Positions 16,359-25,277 are shown, counted from the stretch's first letter. The stretch: DNA of 64,000 nt from Hymenobacter psoromatis (GCA_001596155.1 CP014771.1:806001-870000), one strand, 5' to 3'. Program-made: numbers and translations. The notes: generated by a model from the letters alone, not told the origin.

Positions 16359-16787
16359 CTACCCCCGCGCCAGCAGCCCAATGCCCGCCACCACCAGCGC
16401 CAGCCCGCCCAGCTGCGCCAGCGAGAGGCTTTCGCGCAGCACCCCCAGGCCCAGCAGCGCCGTCAGCAGCACCGAGCCACCCACAATCACGGGCGTGCCC
16501 ACCGAGGCCGGCACCCCGCGCCGAAACACCACGAAGGTCAGAATCTCGGCCAAGCCCACGCTCAGGCCGGCCAGCGCCGCCAGCGCCAGCCCCCGGCCCG
16601 ACGCGGCCAGCGGCTGCCCCAGCAGCTTGAGGCGCAGCAGCCACGCCGCGCCCAACCCGGCCGCCACGAGTTGCAGCACCACCGCGCCCACGGCGGGGGG
16701 TAGGGAATCAGCGGCGAGCTTGATAAAGAAGTTGTAGCCCGCCAGGCACAGGGCCGTAAGCAGGGCCAGGGGCAGCCAGTTTAGCAT
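16359..16787 (-). CDS. half-size EamA/DMT membrane protein
   Basis: 142 residues forming four or five transmembrane helices equal to one EamA repeat of the drug/metabolite transporter superfamily (NFFIKLAADSLPPAVGAVVLQLV at the start, GVPASVGTPVIVGGSVLLTALLGLGVLRE in the middle). Full DMT transporters have two such repeats, so this protein probably works as a dimer, as small multidrug-resistance type proteins do. It converges with the upstream membrane protein gene. Its promoter region carries cassette A on the opposite strand. Substrate unknown. Confidence 0.8.
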   Translation of the reverse strand: MLNWLPLALLTALCLAGYNFFIKLAADSLPPAVGAVVLQLVAAGLGAAWLLRLKLLGQPLAASGRGLALAALAGLSVGLAEILTFVVFRRGVPASVGTPVIVGGSVLLTALLGLGVLRESLSLAQLGGLALVVAGIGLLARG

Positions 16788-16834
16788 GGGGACAGCAGCG
16801 GGGGGTAGGGACCGCGCCGCAAAGATGCCGCCGC

Positions 16835-16964
16835 TACCTTTGCCCGCAAGCGCGTTGGTAAGTCCCCCAGCCTACGGTAGCCCTTTCAACAGGGAAACCC
16901 CGGCTGCGCTAACAGTCGGGGTTTCTGAAGTGGGGGTTTGTCCGAACCCTTTCTTCATCACCAA
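16835..16964 (+). promoter_or_regulatory. cassette A: promoter and structured leader RNA
   Basis: TACCTTTG at 16835-16842 is a -7 box. Downstream is GGTAAGTCCCCCAGCC (16857-16872), a 13-bp hairpin P2 (16894-16906 with 16913-16925), and TGGGGG (16931-16936), which can pair with CCCCCA (16864-16869) as P1. A third hairpin P3 (GGGTT 16934-16938 with AACCC 16945-16949) uses the same G residues, so P1 and P3 exclude each other. A second copy with different sequence but the same helices lies on the other strand at 19663-19800. The arm substitutions in P2 are compensatory, which supports a real RNA structure. Confidence 0.6.
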
Positions 16965-17084
16965 ATGAAACGGGACAACGCGACAAAACTACTTGATGCC
17001 ATCGGAACGGCGGCATTGGTGGGGTTTGCGGGTGACGTAGCCAAGGCCTTGGCCGCGCTACTTGTCACCTACTTACTCCGGTAG
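16965..17084 (+). CDS. cassette A short hydrophobic peptide (39 aa)
   Basis: ATG at 16965 opens a 39-residue frame: charged start MKRDNATK followed by a hydrophobic segment ending ALAALLVTYLLR, long enough for one membrane span. It lies immediately after the structured leader and is followed by a strong terminator 6 bases past its stop. The peptide of cassette B has the same MK-K/R-D start and a hydrophobic end but otherwise little identity. No Shine-Dalgarno is visible. The layout (long structured 5' leader, tiny membrane peptide, own terminator) recalls type I toxin mRNAs, but that is inference only. Confidence 0.5.
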   Translation: MKRDNATKLLDAIGTAALVGFAGDVAKALAALLVTYLLR

Positions 17085-17090
17085 TTGGGT

Positions 17091-17124
17091 AAGGGGCTGG
17101 GCCGTGCGCCCGGCCCCTTATTTT
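17091..17124 (+). terminator. cassette A terminator
   Basis: AAGGGGC (17091-17097) pairs with GCCCCTT (17113-17119), with an inner GGGC/GCCC helix, followed by ATTTTC. Directly after the small peptide stop. Confidence 0.8.
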
Positions 17125-17192
17125 CTTCGTAACTAGTGCAAATATAACGGGGTAGGCCCACTATTGGTTTTGGCCTGCGGTTGCTTTGGTAA

Positions 17193-17615
17193 ATGGAACT
17201 ACTATTTTTTCTTTTCCTGCTGCTAGTGCCAGGTTTATGGTTGGTCAGACTGGCTCTTGATATTCGGTTTGCCGCAAACCTATGGCAGCATGGAGTGTCG
17301 GGGCGGGGTATTGTTATCAGTCAGCGAACAATTGCTACTGGCCAGCCATTAACTGCCATTTACCAGCGAAGAACGGTTGTTGAACTACTGTTTACCACGG
17401 CAACTGGGACGCCTGTTAAAGTAGAAAAAGAGCTATCCGGCAACAGGCTAGAGTTTTTTGATGGCGATGAAGTCTACTTATATTATGATGCCAATGAGCC
17501 AACCAGTTTCTTACTCATTCAGGAGTTGAATCAAGCTAGAAACTGTAACATCTTCTGGGCCGGACTGGCTGGCTACCTGTTCATCTTGGTAGTGGTAGTG
17601 GCTCAACTATTTTAA
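17193..17615 (+). CDS. DUF3592-like two-TM protein
   Basis: 140 residues. An N-terminal transmembrane helix (ELLFFLFLLLVPGLWLV), a beta-rich middle domain (SGRGIVISQRT, VVELLFTTATGTPVKVEKELS, FFDGDEVYLYYDANEPTSFLL) and a C-terminal helix (GYLFILVVVVAQLF). This is the arrangement of DUF3592-type membrane proteins, in which a small extracytoplasmic beta domain sits between two spans. Function unknown. Codon use is more AT-rich than its neighbours. It converges with gpsA, ending 2 bases from the gpsA stop with no visible terminator. Confidence 0.72.
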   Translation: MELLFFLFLLLVPGLWLVRLALDIRFAANLWQHGVSGRGIVISQRTIATGQPLTAIYQRRTVVELLFTTATGTPVKVEKELSGNRLEFFDGDEVYLYYDANEPTSFLLIQELNQARNCNIFWAGLAGYLFILVVVVAQLF

Positions 17616-17617
17616 AG

Positions 17618-18613
17618 CTACCGTAATTTCTCCTTCAATATCTCCAGCTCCACGGCCGGCGCAATGCGCTCATACAAAATATTATACGCCGCCGTGGTAA
17701 TGGGCATATTCACCTTGAGCTTGCGGTTCAGCTCGTGGATGCTCTTGACGGCGTAGTAGCCCTCGGCCACCATGTTCATTTCGAGCTGGGCTGATTTCAC
17801 CGAGTAGCCGCGGCCCACCATGTTGCCGAAAGTGCGGTTGCGGGAGAACTGCGAGTAGGCCGTCACCAGCAAATCGCCGAGGTAGGCCGAGGCCGAGAGG
17901 TCGCGCGGCTGGGGCGAGATGGCCTGCAAAAAGCGCCGGATTTCCTGCACCGCGTTGCTCACCAGCACGGCCAGGAAGTTGTCGCCGTAGCCCAGGCCGT
18001 GGGCAATGCCGCCGGTGAGGGCAATGATATTTTTCATCACGGCGCAGTACTCGATGCCGTCGAGGTCGGCCGCGGGGTGGGCGCTCACGTAGCGGTTGCG
18101 CAGCAGCTGGCAAAAGGCCACGCCCAGGCCGCTCACGTCGGGCGCGCCGATGGTGAGGTAGCTCTGCTTTTCGAGGGCCACTTCCTCGGCGTGGCAGGGG
18201 CCGGCAATCACGCCGAGCTGGGCGGCGGGCAGCCGGAAGCGCTCCTGCACGTAGTCCGTAACCAGGATATTCTTGCCCGGAATCATGCCCTTAATGGCCG
18301 ACACTACCCCCATTTTGTGGCGCAGCGCGTCGCGGCCCAGTTTATCGAGCACCGGCTGCACGAAGGCCGCCGGCACGGCCAGCACCAGCCAGTCGGCCTC
18401 CAGCACGGCATCGGTGAGGTCGGTGGTGGGGAAGACCAGGTTGCGGTCGAAGAGCACCGAGGAGAGGTAGCGCGGGTTGTGGCCGGTGCGCAGCAGGTGC
18501 TGCACGTCGTCTTTCGAGCGCAGCCACCAGTCCACGCGGGCGCCGTTTTCGGAGAGGATTTTGGTGAGGGCCGTGGCCCAGGAGCCGCCGCCAAGCATGG
18601 CAATTTTTTCCAT
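17618..18613 (-). CDS. gpsA: NAD(P)H-dependent glycerol-3-phosphate dehydrogenase
   Basis: Reduces dihydroxyacetone phosphate to sn-glycerol 3-phosphate for phospholipid synthesis. 331 residues. N-terminal Rossmann motif MLGGGSWATALTKIL, then WWLRSKDD, AVPAAFVQPVL, SAIKGMIPGKN, VIAGPCHAEEVA, NIIALTGGIAHGLGYGDNF (catalytic Lys in VMKNIIAL), GDLLVTAYSQFSRNRTFG and the C-terminal helical domain. ATG at 18613 (MEKIAML) with CCCCT upstream replaces a longer frame that has no coding character before it. Cytosolic. Probably a single-gene transcript divergent from the HD-domain gene. Confidence 0.96.
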   Translation of the reverse strand: MEKIAMLGGGSWATALTKILSENGARVDWWLRSKDDVQHLLRTGHNPRYLSSVLFDRNLVFPTTDLTDAVLEADWLVLAVPAAFVQPVLDKLGRDALRHKMGVVSAIKGMIPGKNILVTDYVQERFRLPAAQLGVIAGPCHAEEVALEKQSYLTIGAPDVSGLGVAFCQLLRNRYVSAHPAADLDGIEYCAVMKNIIALTGGIAHGLGYGDNFLAVLVSNAVQEIRRFLQAISPQPRDLSASAYLGDLLVTAYSQFSRNRTFGNMVGRGYSVKSAQLEMNMVAEGYYAVKSIHELNRKLKVNMPITTAAYNILYERIAPAVELEILKEKLR

Positions 18614-18770
18614 AGGGGAGGGCCGGTTGCAGCGGCCCCATCGGGTGGGGGGAGAGAATTCAGCCCGCAAGCTAGTGGTGCAACGCCGCAGTAGCGCGAA
18701 CTTTGTCCTTCGCGTTAGCCGGGGAATACTCGCCGGCTGACGCGAGCTACAACGTTCGCGCTACCACCCC

Positions 18771-19436
18771 ATGACCCCAGCTATTGCCGCCACGGCCGCT
18801 TTTATCGAAGAAAAATTTCAGGCCGAAGGCTCGGGGCACGACTGGCCGCACATCCGGCGGGTGTGGCAGGTGGCGCGGGCGCTGGCCGCCAGCACGCCCG
18901 GCACCGACCTGGAAATAGCCGAGCTGGCCGCCCTGCTGCATGACATCGCCGACTGGAAGTTTCACGGCGGCGACTACGAGGCCGGTCCCCGCGCCGCCCG
19001 CGCCTGGCTGCTGAGCCAGCAGGTGCCCGAGGCCACGGTGGCGCGCGTCGAGCAGGTTATCCGCGAGGTAAGCTTCAAGGGTCTGGGTGTGGAAACGCCC
19101 GTGAGCAGCCCCGAGGCGGCCGTGGTGCAGGATGCCGACCGGCTCGACGCCATCGGGGCCATCGGGGTGGGCCGGGCCTTTGCTTACGGGGGCCACAAGG
19201 GCCGGCCGATGCACGACCCGGCCACGCCGCCCGTGTCGCACGCCGATTTTGAGCAGTACAAACAGAGCACCGCGCCCACCCTCAACCACTTCTACGAGAA
19301 GCTCTTGCACCTTAAGGACCGCTTGCACACGCCCGCCGCCCGCGCCCTGGCCGCGGAGCGCCACCGCTTTATGGAGCAATTCGTGGCCCAATTTCTGCGC
19401 GAGTGGGAGGGCACTGACTTGCAGCCGCAACCATAG
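18771..19436 (+). CDS. HD-domain metal-dependent phosphohydrolase
   Basis: 221 residues. The HD signature is spread as GHDWPHIRRVW (first His), ALLHDIADWKFHGGDYEAG (HD pair) and VVQDADRLDAIGAIGVGRAF (last Asp), as in the YedJ/yfbR-like branch that hydrolyses nucleotides or phosphomonoesters. A downstream HFYEKLLHLKDRLHTPAAR segment is common to this subfamily. Cytosolic. Diverges from gpsA; the exact substrate cannot be read from the sequence. Confidence 0.9.
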   Translation: MTPAIAATAAFIEEKFQAEGSGHDWPHIRRVWQVARALAASTPGTDLEIAELAALLHDIADWKFHGGDYEAGPRAARAWLLSQQVPEATVARVEQVIREVSFKGLGVETPVSSPEAAVVQDADRLDAIGAIGVGRAFAYGGHKGRPMHDPATPPVSHADFEQYKQSTAPTLNHFYEKLLHLKDRLHTPAARALAAERHRFMEQFVAQFLREWEGTDLQPQP

Positions 19437-19490
19437 GCCGTTGGGCGTAACCTTTGGTAACTAAAAGCTGTTATATTTGCCAAAGCGAAA

Positions 19491-19522
19491 GCAGGGGCCA
19501 ACCCTTCCGGCCTGACCCCTGC
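19491..19522 (-). terminator. cassette B terminator
   Basis: On the minus strand GCAGGGG (19522-19516) pairs with CCCCTGC (19497-19491), extended inward by wobble pairs, then TTTC. It starts 6 bases after the stop of the cassette B peptide, matching the spacing in cassette A. Confidence 0.75.
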
Positions 19523-19527
19523 CCACT

Positions 19528-19662
19528 TTACGCCGCTAAGGTGGCCACGGCCGAAAGGGCCGTACCACTGAGCAGCAGCCACACGAGCCACTTTACCAGC
19601 TCGGGTGGCATCCGAAGTCTGAGCTTAAGCTCAAATCCCGGCTTCGCGCAGTCCTTTTTCAT
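19528..19662 (-). CDS. cassette B short hydrophobic peptide (44 aa)
   Basis: ATG at 19662 preceded by GGAGAT, a good Shine-Dalgarno, which fixes the start. The 44-residue product begins MKKDCAKPGFE and ends with one hydrophobic span (LVKWLVWLLLSGTALSAVA). It is the counterpart of the 39-residue peptide at 16965, in inverted orientation 2.4 kb away, with the same flanking elements. No known family is recognised. Confidence 0.55.
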   Translation of the reverse strand: MKKDCAKPGFELKLRLRMPPELVKWLVWLLLSGTALSAVATLAA

Positions 19663-19800
19663 ATCTCCATGAAGTAAAGGGTTACGTCATAACCCCCACA
19701 CTTCTCGAAGCCCGGTCTGTTCCTAGCAGCCGGGCTTCTCTTTTTAGGGAGGAGCCGAATGGCTGGGGGACTTACCACACGCGAGGCAGCGGCAAAGGTA
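19663..19800 (-). promoter_or_regulatory. cassette B: promoter and structured leader RNA
   Basis: Minus strand. The -7 box TACCTTTG is at 19800-19793. The 16-base block GGTAAGTCCCCCAGCC (19776-19761) is identical to cassette A. P2 hairpin CUG-containing arms are 19738-19730 and 19715-19707. TGGGGG (19698-19693) can pair with CCCCCA (19769-19764). P3 is GGGTTA/TAACCC (19695-19690 with 19684-19679) and overlaps the P1 partner. The base changes relative to cassette A keep every helix. The P2 hairpin followed by T5 on the plus strand could also terminate plus-strand transcripts. Confidence 0.6.
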
Positions 19801-19893
19801 GCCGCCTTGTGGGGAGGATACCTTGGGAACAGGCTGCTTAGTACCGGGGTAGCGGCTGGGGCTTGCGCTGCCTGCCGCTGGGGAGGGCGTCCG

Positions 19894-19901
19894 TATCTTT
19901 A
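19894..19901 (+). promoter_or_regulatory. -7 promoter box of the lipoprotein gene (TATCTTTA)
   Basis: Matches TAnnTTTG except the last base and ends 6 bases before the ATG, implying a very short 5' leader. It also decides the start of the lipoprotein. Confidence 0.5.
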
Positions 19902-19907
19902 CCCGCT

Positions 19908-20162
19908 ATGAAGCTGCGCCTACCCCTTGCTGCCAGCCGGCCGCTGTTCTTTCTGCTGTTGAGCCTGCTGGCCCTGGCCGGCTGCCGCACCTGCCCCATC
20001 GACGCGTGCCACGCGCGCAAAGCCCACTACCACAACGGGGTAAAGTACCGCGCCCGGCCCATCTGGAAGATGCAGTACCCAGCCATCGGGGAGAAGTACC
20101 GCAATCAGCACGACGGCGACAACAAACGCAAAGACAGCGACCGCAGCAAGTCGCTGAAATAA
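19908..20162 (+). CDS. small lipoprotein
   Basis: 84 residues. Signal peptide MKLRLPLAASRPLFFLLLSLLALAGC with lipobox LALAGC, so the mature protein would start at Cys26 and be lipid-anchored. The mature part is short and basic (YHNGVKYRARPIWKMQYPAIGEKY, then a Lys/Asp/Arg tail). Two further cysteines follow closely after the lipobox (CRTCPIDAC). The segment resembles small Bacteroidota lipoproteins that are found near gliding or cell-envelope genes, but I do not recognise a named family. Confidence 0.72.
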   Translation: MKLRLPLAASRPLFFLLLSLLALAGCRTCPIDACHARKAHYHNGVKYRARPIWKMQYPAIGEKYRNQHDGDNKRKDSDRSKSLK

Positions 20163-20314
20163 GGCGGCGGGCTACTCAGGTCGGAATTTCGCTTTTTAAC
20201 GGGGGTAGGCCGGCGGCAGGGCTGCTTGTCGGGGGTAGGACGAGTGAGGGCGCTAAGTGCCGCAGAAGCTAGGAAAACCGGCTTTTTCGGCGTAACTTGC
20301 GCACGCATTAAAGG

Positions 20315-20390
20315 GGGTTAAGAGCTGAGAGTTAAGAGTTAAAAATTAACTTCTTCGCCAAGATAACTCTTAACTCTCAACCCTTAACTC
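20315..20390. repeat. imperfect 27-bp inverted repeat upstream of gyrA
   Basis: Arms 20315-20341 and 20364-20390 match at 24 of 27 positions and consist of repeats of the TTAAGAG/CTCTTAA type. It lies directly before the gyrA start and after the lipoprotein gene. It may be a transcription terminator for the upstream gene or part of the gyrA leader. Confidence 0.6.
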
Positions 20391-20407
20391 TTAATTCCCT
20401 ACCCGGA

Positions 20408-23004
20408 ATGGCCGAAGGCGAAAAAATAATCCCGATTAACATCGAAGACGAGATGCGCGGGGCTTACATCGACTACTCGATGTCGGTTATCATCTCGCGG
20501 GCGCTGCCCGACGTGCGCGACGGCCTCAAGCCCGTGCACCGGCGCGTGCTCTACGGCATGAGCGAGCTGGGCGTCTCGTACACCAAAGGCCACAAGAAAT
20601 CGGCTCGTATTGTGGGTGAGGTGCTGGGTAAGTACCACCCGCACGGCGACAGCTCGGTGTATGACACGATGGTGCGCATGGCCCAGGACTGGAGTCTGCG
20701 CTACCCCCTCGTGGATGGCCAGGGCAACTTTGGCTCGGTCGATGGCGACTCGCCGGCCGCCATGCGCTACACTGAGGCCCGCCTCAAGCGCATCGCCGAC
20801 GAGCTGCTCGGCGACCTCGATAAGGACACGGTGGACTTTCAGCCCAACTTCGACGACTCGCTAGAGGAGCCGAGCGTGCTGCCGGCCAAGTTTCCGAACC
20901 TGCTCGTCAACGGCACCAGCGGCATTGCCGTGGGCATGGCCACCAATATGGCCCCCCACAACATGACGGAGGTCGTGAACGGCATCGTGGCCTACCTGGC
21001 CAAGCCGGACATCACCATCCCGGAATTGATGGAGCACATTACGGCTCCCGACTTCCCCACGGGCGGCATTATTTATGGCTACGAGGGCGTGAAGCAGGCC
21101 TTCGAAACCGGCCGCGGCCGCATCGTGATGCGGGCCAAGACGCACTTCGAAATCCTGCCCAACGGCAAGGAGCAGATTATCGTGACCGAGATTCCCTACC
21201 AGGTGAACAAGGCCTCGATGATTGAGAAGACTGCCGCGCTCATCAACGATAAGAAGATTGAGGGCATCGCCGCCCTGCGCGACGAAAGCGACCGCGACGG
21301 CATGCGCGTGGTTTATGAGCTCAAGCGCGACGCCCTGAACACGGTGGTGCTCAACAACCTGTTCAAGTACACCCAGCTGCAAAGCTCGTTCGGCGTCAAC
21401 AACGTAGCCCTGGTGAAAGGCCGCCCGATGACGCTGAACCTGCGCGACCTTATCCTGCACTTCGTGGAGCACCGCGAGGAAGTTATCGTGCGCCGCACGC
21501 GCTACGAGCTGGCCGAAGCCCAGAAGCGGGCCCACATCCTGGAAGGCCTGCTTATCGCCCTCGACCACCTGGACGAGGTGATAAAGCTCATCCGCGAGTC
21601 GCGCGACCCCGAGGTAGCCCGCATGAGCCTCATCGAGCGCTTTGCCTTGAGCGAGGTGCAGGCCCGCGCCATTCTCGACATGCGTTTGCAGCGCCTCACC
21701 GGTTTGGAGCGCGACAAGCTCGTGGCCGAGTTTGAGGAGCTGATGCGCCTCGTGGACCGGCTCAACGCTATTCTGGCCTCACCCGAAGAGCAGCGCGCGC
21801 TTATTAAAACGGAGCTACTGGAGATGCGCGAGCGCTACGGCGATGCCCGCCGCACGAGCATTAACCAGGCGGGCGGCGATTTCTCGATGGAGGACATGAT
21901 TGCCGACGAGGCGATGGTTATCACCGTGAGCCGCGAGGGCTACATCAAGCGCACCAGCCTCGACGAGTACCGTACCCAGGGCAGGGGGGGGTAGGGGCCC
22001 GCGGCGCCGGCTCCAAGCAGGACGACTTCACGGAGCACCTGTTCGTGGCCACCACCCACGAGTACCTGCTCATCTTCACCGAGCAGGGCCGCATGTTCTG
22101 GTTGCGGGTCTATGAAGTGCCCGAAACCGCCAAAACCAGCAAGGGTACGCCGCTGCAAAACCTCATCGACAAGCCCAAGGAAGACGCGGTGCGCTCGGTG
22201 CTCAACGTGCGTAATCTACGCTCGCCTGATTATCTGGAGAATACTTTTCTCATGTTCTGCACCGAGCAGGGCACGGTGAAAAAAACGCCGCTGGAGGCCT
22301 ATTCGCGCCCCCGCGCCGCCGGCATCAACGCCATTACCATCAACGAGGGCGACCGCCTGCTCGACGTGCAATTGCTCTCGGGCAATTCCCAAGTCCTGCT
22401 GGCCTCGCGTTCGGGCCGGGCCGTTCGCTTCCCCGAAGACAATGCGCGCCCGATGGGCCGCATGGCGGCCGGGGTACGCGGTATTCGTCTGAACGAGGAA
22501 GATGCCAGCGATAAGGTCGTGGGGATGGTGTGCATCGCCGATGCGAGCCAGGAGCTGCTGGTAGTGAGTGAAAACGGCTACGGCAAGCGCTCGGCGCTGG
22601 AGGAGTACCGGGTTACCAAGCGCGGCGGCAAGGGCGTACGCGCCATGAATCTGACCGACAAAACCGGCAAGCTGGTGAGTATTCAGGCCGTGAACGACGC
22701 CGACGACCTGATGATTATCAACCGCTCGGGGCTCACTATTCGTCTGAGTATGAGCGAGCTGCGTACTATCGGCCGCGCCACTCAGGGCGTGCGTCTGTTT
22801 AAGGTAGCGGCCAATGACGAAATTTCGTCGGTGGCCAAAGTAGCCGCCGCGGAGGTCGATGAGGTGGAGTTGGACTCGCTTGCCACCGAGGGGGTAGGCT
22901 TCGTGGTGACCGATGCCGAGGTGCAGGACGAGCGGGTGCCACTCGATGCCGAGAACTCTGACTCCGACCAGCTGGAAGAGGAAGGAGTCGAAGACCAGGA
23001 ATAG
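20408..23004 (+). CDS. gyrA: DNA gyrase subunit A, reading frame interrupted at a G8 run
   Basis: GyrA carries the DNA cleavage-reunion site of gyrase. The N-terminal part (20408-21994) has the winged-helix region with [14 protein letters not shown] and the catalytic Tyr121 in [10 protein letters not shown]; the quinolone-site Ser82 and Asp86 are present. At 21984-21991 a run of eight Gs within the conserved QGRGGVGARG segment puts the rest in the -1 frame, and the first frame stops at a TAG. The second part, in the other frame to 23004, encodes the beta-pinwheel C-terminal domain. With nine Gs the protein would be one frame of about 865 residues, normal for GyrA. Since the gene is essential, a homopolymer sequencing error or slippage at the run is likelier than a true null. 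Confidence 0.93.
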
Positions 23005-23167
23005 GCTGCTGGGAGTAGGAGAGGGGCAGTTCGTTGGTCGGGCTGCCCCTTTTTTTATGCCTACTCCGTGGGCCCTACCCCCCTGGTCCAACCCAACCAG
23101 CCTCCGCTTCCTATCGTAAAGATGAAAATGGCCGGCTGGCCCCTCTCGTTCATTTGCCGGGCGGACG

Positions 23168-23175
23168 TAGCTTTG
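23168..23175 (+). promoter_or_regulatory. -7 promoter box (TAGCTTTG) of the TPR gene
   Basis: Exact TAnnTTTG match 37 bases before the ATG at 23213. Confidence 0.55.
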
Positions 23176-23212
23176 CCCCGTCAACATTTTTCTTCTTTCT
23201 CTCCCATTTCCC

Positions 23213-24409
23213 ATGAGCAACTCCTTTCTGAAGCTAGCCGTTGCCGCTGCTCTCACGGCTACCGTTGGCCTGGCCACGCCGGCCCTGGCCCAGAATTCGG
23301 CGGTTACCAACGCCATTCTCAGCCAAAAGTCTGGCCAAATGGACAAGGCCCTGACCAGCATCAACGAGGCTATCACCAACGAAAAAACCAAGGACAAAGC
23401 AAAAACCTGGTTTACGCGCGGCGAAATCTACAACCAACTGCTGGACCCCAACACCCAGGCGCTGTTTGCCAAATACACCAAGGATATGCAGCCCGGCGAG
23501 GCCCTGCAAAAAGCCAGCGAGTCCTATAACAAGGCTCTGCAGCTGGATGGCCCGGCCGGTGAATTCGGCAAGCAGGTGCCCGCGCGCCTCCAGAACCTAT
23601 ATGGTATGGCCTTTAACGCCGGCGTTAAGAGCTACAACGACAAGGATTATGACAAGGCTATTGCCAGCTATAAGCTGGCCTCGCAGCTGAACCCAACCGA
23701 TACGACGGCCGTGCTGTACGGGGCCTACGCGATGGAAGCCAAGCAAGATTACGCGGGGGCTAAAGCCAATTACAATCAGCTGCTGGGGATGGATGTTTAC
23801 AAGACCAAGCCCGCCCCGGTGACAGTTTATACCCGCTTGCTGCAGATAGCCCGGCAGGAAAATAATCCGGCCGAAGGGCAGAAAGTCCTGAAGGAAGCCC
23901 TGGTAGCGCACCCGAATAACAAGGCATTTCTCATTGAAGACCTCAATGCGGCCATGTCCGGGGGCAACAGTGACGCGGCGTTGGAGAAGATAAACAAAAC
24001 CATCGCGGCCGACCCCGCCAATGCCAACCTGTACGCGGTGCGCGCTGGTCTCTACGACCAGCAGAAAAAATCTGACCTGGCGCAGGCCGATTATAAGAAA
24101 GCAATTGAGCTGGACCCCCAGAACTTCGACTCCCAGTTCAACATGGGTATCTACAACTTCAACCAGGCGGCTAACCTCTATACGAAGGCCAGTAAGATGG
24201 ACCTGAAAACGTACCAGGCCAAGGGTAAGCCGCTGGAAGCGCAGGGCAAGAAATATTTTGAGGCCTCCGTGCCGTATTTCGAAAAGGCGTTGGAAATTCA
24301 GCCCAATGACGCCGGTAGCATCAGTGCCTTGCAAAAGGTGTACTTCCGGCTGGGTCGCAATGCCGATTCGAAGCGCATGGAGGACCGCTTGCAGGCGCTC
24401 AAGAAGTAA
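23213..24409 (+). CDS. secreted TPR-repeat protein
   Basis: 398 residues. Signal peptide with Sec-type cleavage at ATPALAQ (about residue 26). The mature part is built of tetratricopeptide repeats, for example SGQMDKALTSINEAITNEKTK, YNDKDYDKAIASYKLASQLNPTD, LYAVRAGLYDQQKKSDLAQADYKKAIELDPQNFDS and YFEASVPYFEKALEIQPNDAGS. Periplasmic scaffold of the kind common in Bacteroidota; partners unknown. It has its own promoter and a strong terminator, so it is monocistronic. Confidence 0.88.
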   Translation: MSNSFLKLAVAAALTATVGLATPALAQNSAVTNAILSQKSGQMDKALTSINEAITNEKTKDKAKTWFTRGEIYNQLLDPNTQALFAKYTKDMQPGEALQKASESYNKALQLDGPAGEFGKQVPARLQNLYGMAFNAGVKSYNDKDYDKAIASYKLASQLNPTDTTAVLYGAYAMEAKQDYAGAKANYNQLLGMDVYKTKPAPVTVYTRLLQIARQENNPAEGQKVLKEALVAHPNNKAFLIEDLNAAMSGGNSDAALEKINKTIAADPANANLYAVRAGLYDQQKKSDLAQADYKKAIELDPQNFDSQFNMGIYNFNQAANLYTKASKMDLKTYQAKGKPLEAQGKKYFEASVPYFEKALEIQPNDAGSISALQKVYFRLGRNADSKRMEDRLQALKK

Positions 24410-24432
24410 CCGGTTCGAAAAAAGCGGTAGTT

Positions 24433-24475
24433 AAAAAAAGCTACCCCGCCTCCTGAGGCTGGGGTAGCTTTTTTT
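24433..24475 (+). terminator. strong terminator after the TPR gene
   Basis: AAAAAAAGCTACCCC (24433-24447) pairs perfectly with GGGGTAGCTTTTTTT (24461-24475), with an inner GCCTC/GAGGC helix. The stem uses the CTACCCC oligomer that is abundant in the window. Confidence 0.92.
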
Positions 24476-25277
24476 AGTTTAGGGGAGAGGGTAGGCGCGG
24501 TGAGGATGGCAGGGGGCGAGAATTCGTAATCCAGTTTAACATAATATTAATTATAAGACAAATAAATCCGCTGTATTTGGGTGGGTTGAGAATGTATGTC
24601 GCAAATAGCTTCGCTCCGTAGCAAGGGGGTAGGGCGGGCCTAGCACTGCTGGTTACCGCCCTACCCCCACTGGTTTCACGTCAGCCACCAGTCGGAATGC
24701 CGGTATGAGGGAGGTTCAGATTTCATTGTTGAGTAGTTGTTATGGAAGACTGGTTGGTTGGCTAGCTGGCCTACTAAGGCTGGCTGGTGGTTAGACTAAT
24801 ATGAAGCTATCCTCGGTGGTTCTATAAGCGGGGTTTATTTTATTGCTGCTCTTTTATTTGCTCTGCACTGGCCAGCTGAAAGATTCACTGTGCTACTTAG
24901 CTTTTTTTCGTAACCCTGTTGCTCGGGTAACTACGAAGCTGGTTGAGCTAATTGTTATAGTTCTCTGACAAATTTCGTGGAATGGGCACTTGCGGGTGGA
25001 ACGCCCTTTGTGCATCAGGGTTCTGAAAAAGGCCGTAAAGCTGGCTTCCATAGCAGCTACGTAGCCTCAGGTCATAGGTGCTGTCCAAGAACCATTGTCA
25101 CTTCTATGTCTGATGCAATCAATTATAGAAAACAAGCCGATAAATTCTACCAGTCTTTCTATCAGATACTATCGTTTCGGAGTAGAAGCAGTTGTGTGTA
25201 CTCCTCTCCCTTTGTATTAAGGAGGTATGGAAGGTATTAAAATTACCCTAGTACAAGCGCAGGCGTTAACATTAATA
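24476..25277. other. AT-rich intergenic stretch, no gene recognised
   Basis: About 800 bases of lower GC than the surroundings. Two copies of the CCCTACCCCC oligomer occur near 24626-24668. An open frame at 24977-25240 has no coding character and no ribosome site. I found no transposase remnant on either strand by eye. The stretch looks like decayed accessory DNA next to the unknown gene at 25392. Confidence 0.5.

Noticed and set aside
20408..21994. gyrA as a true pseudogene
   Set aside because: The gene is essential and both parts are intact and conserved up to the G run; an indel in the homopolymer or slippage is the better explanation.
24977..25240. 87-codon ORF in the AT-rich stretch
   Set aside because: No ribosome site, no coding bias, no recognisable sequence.
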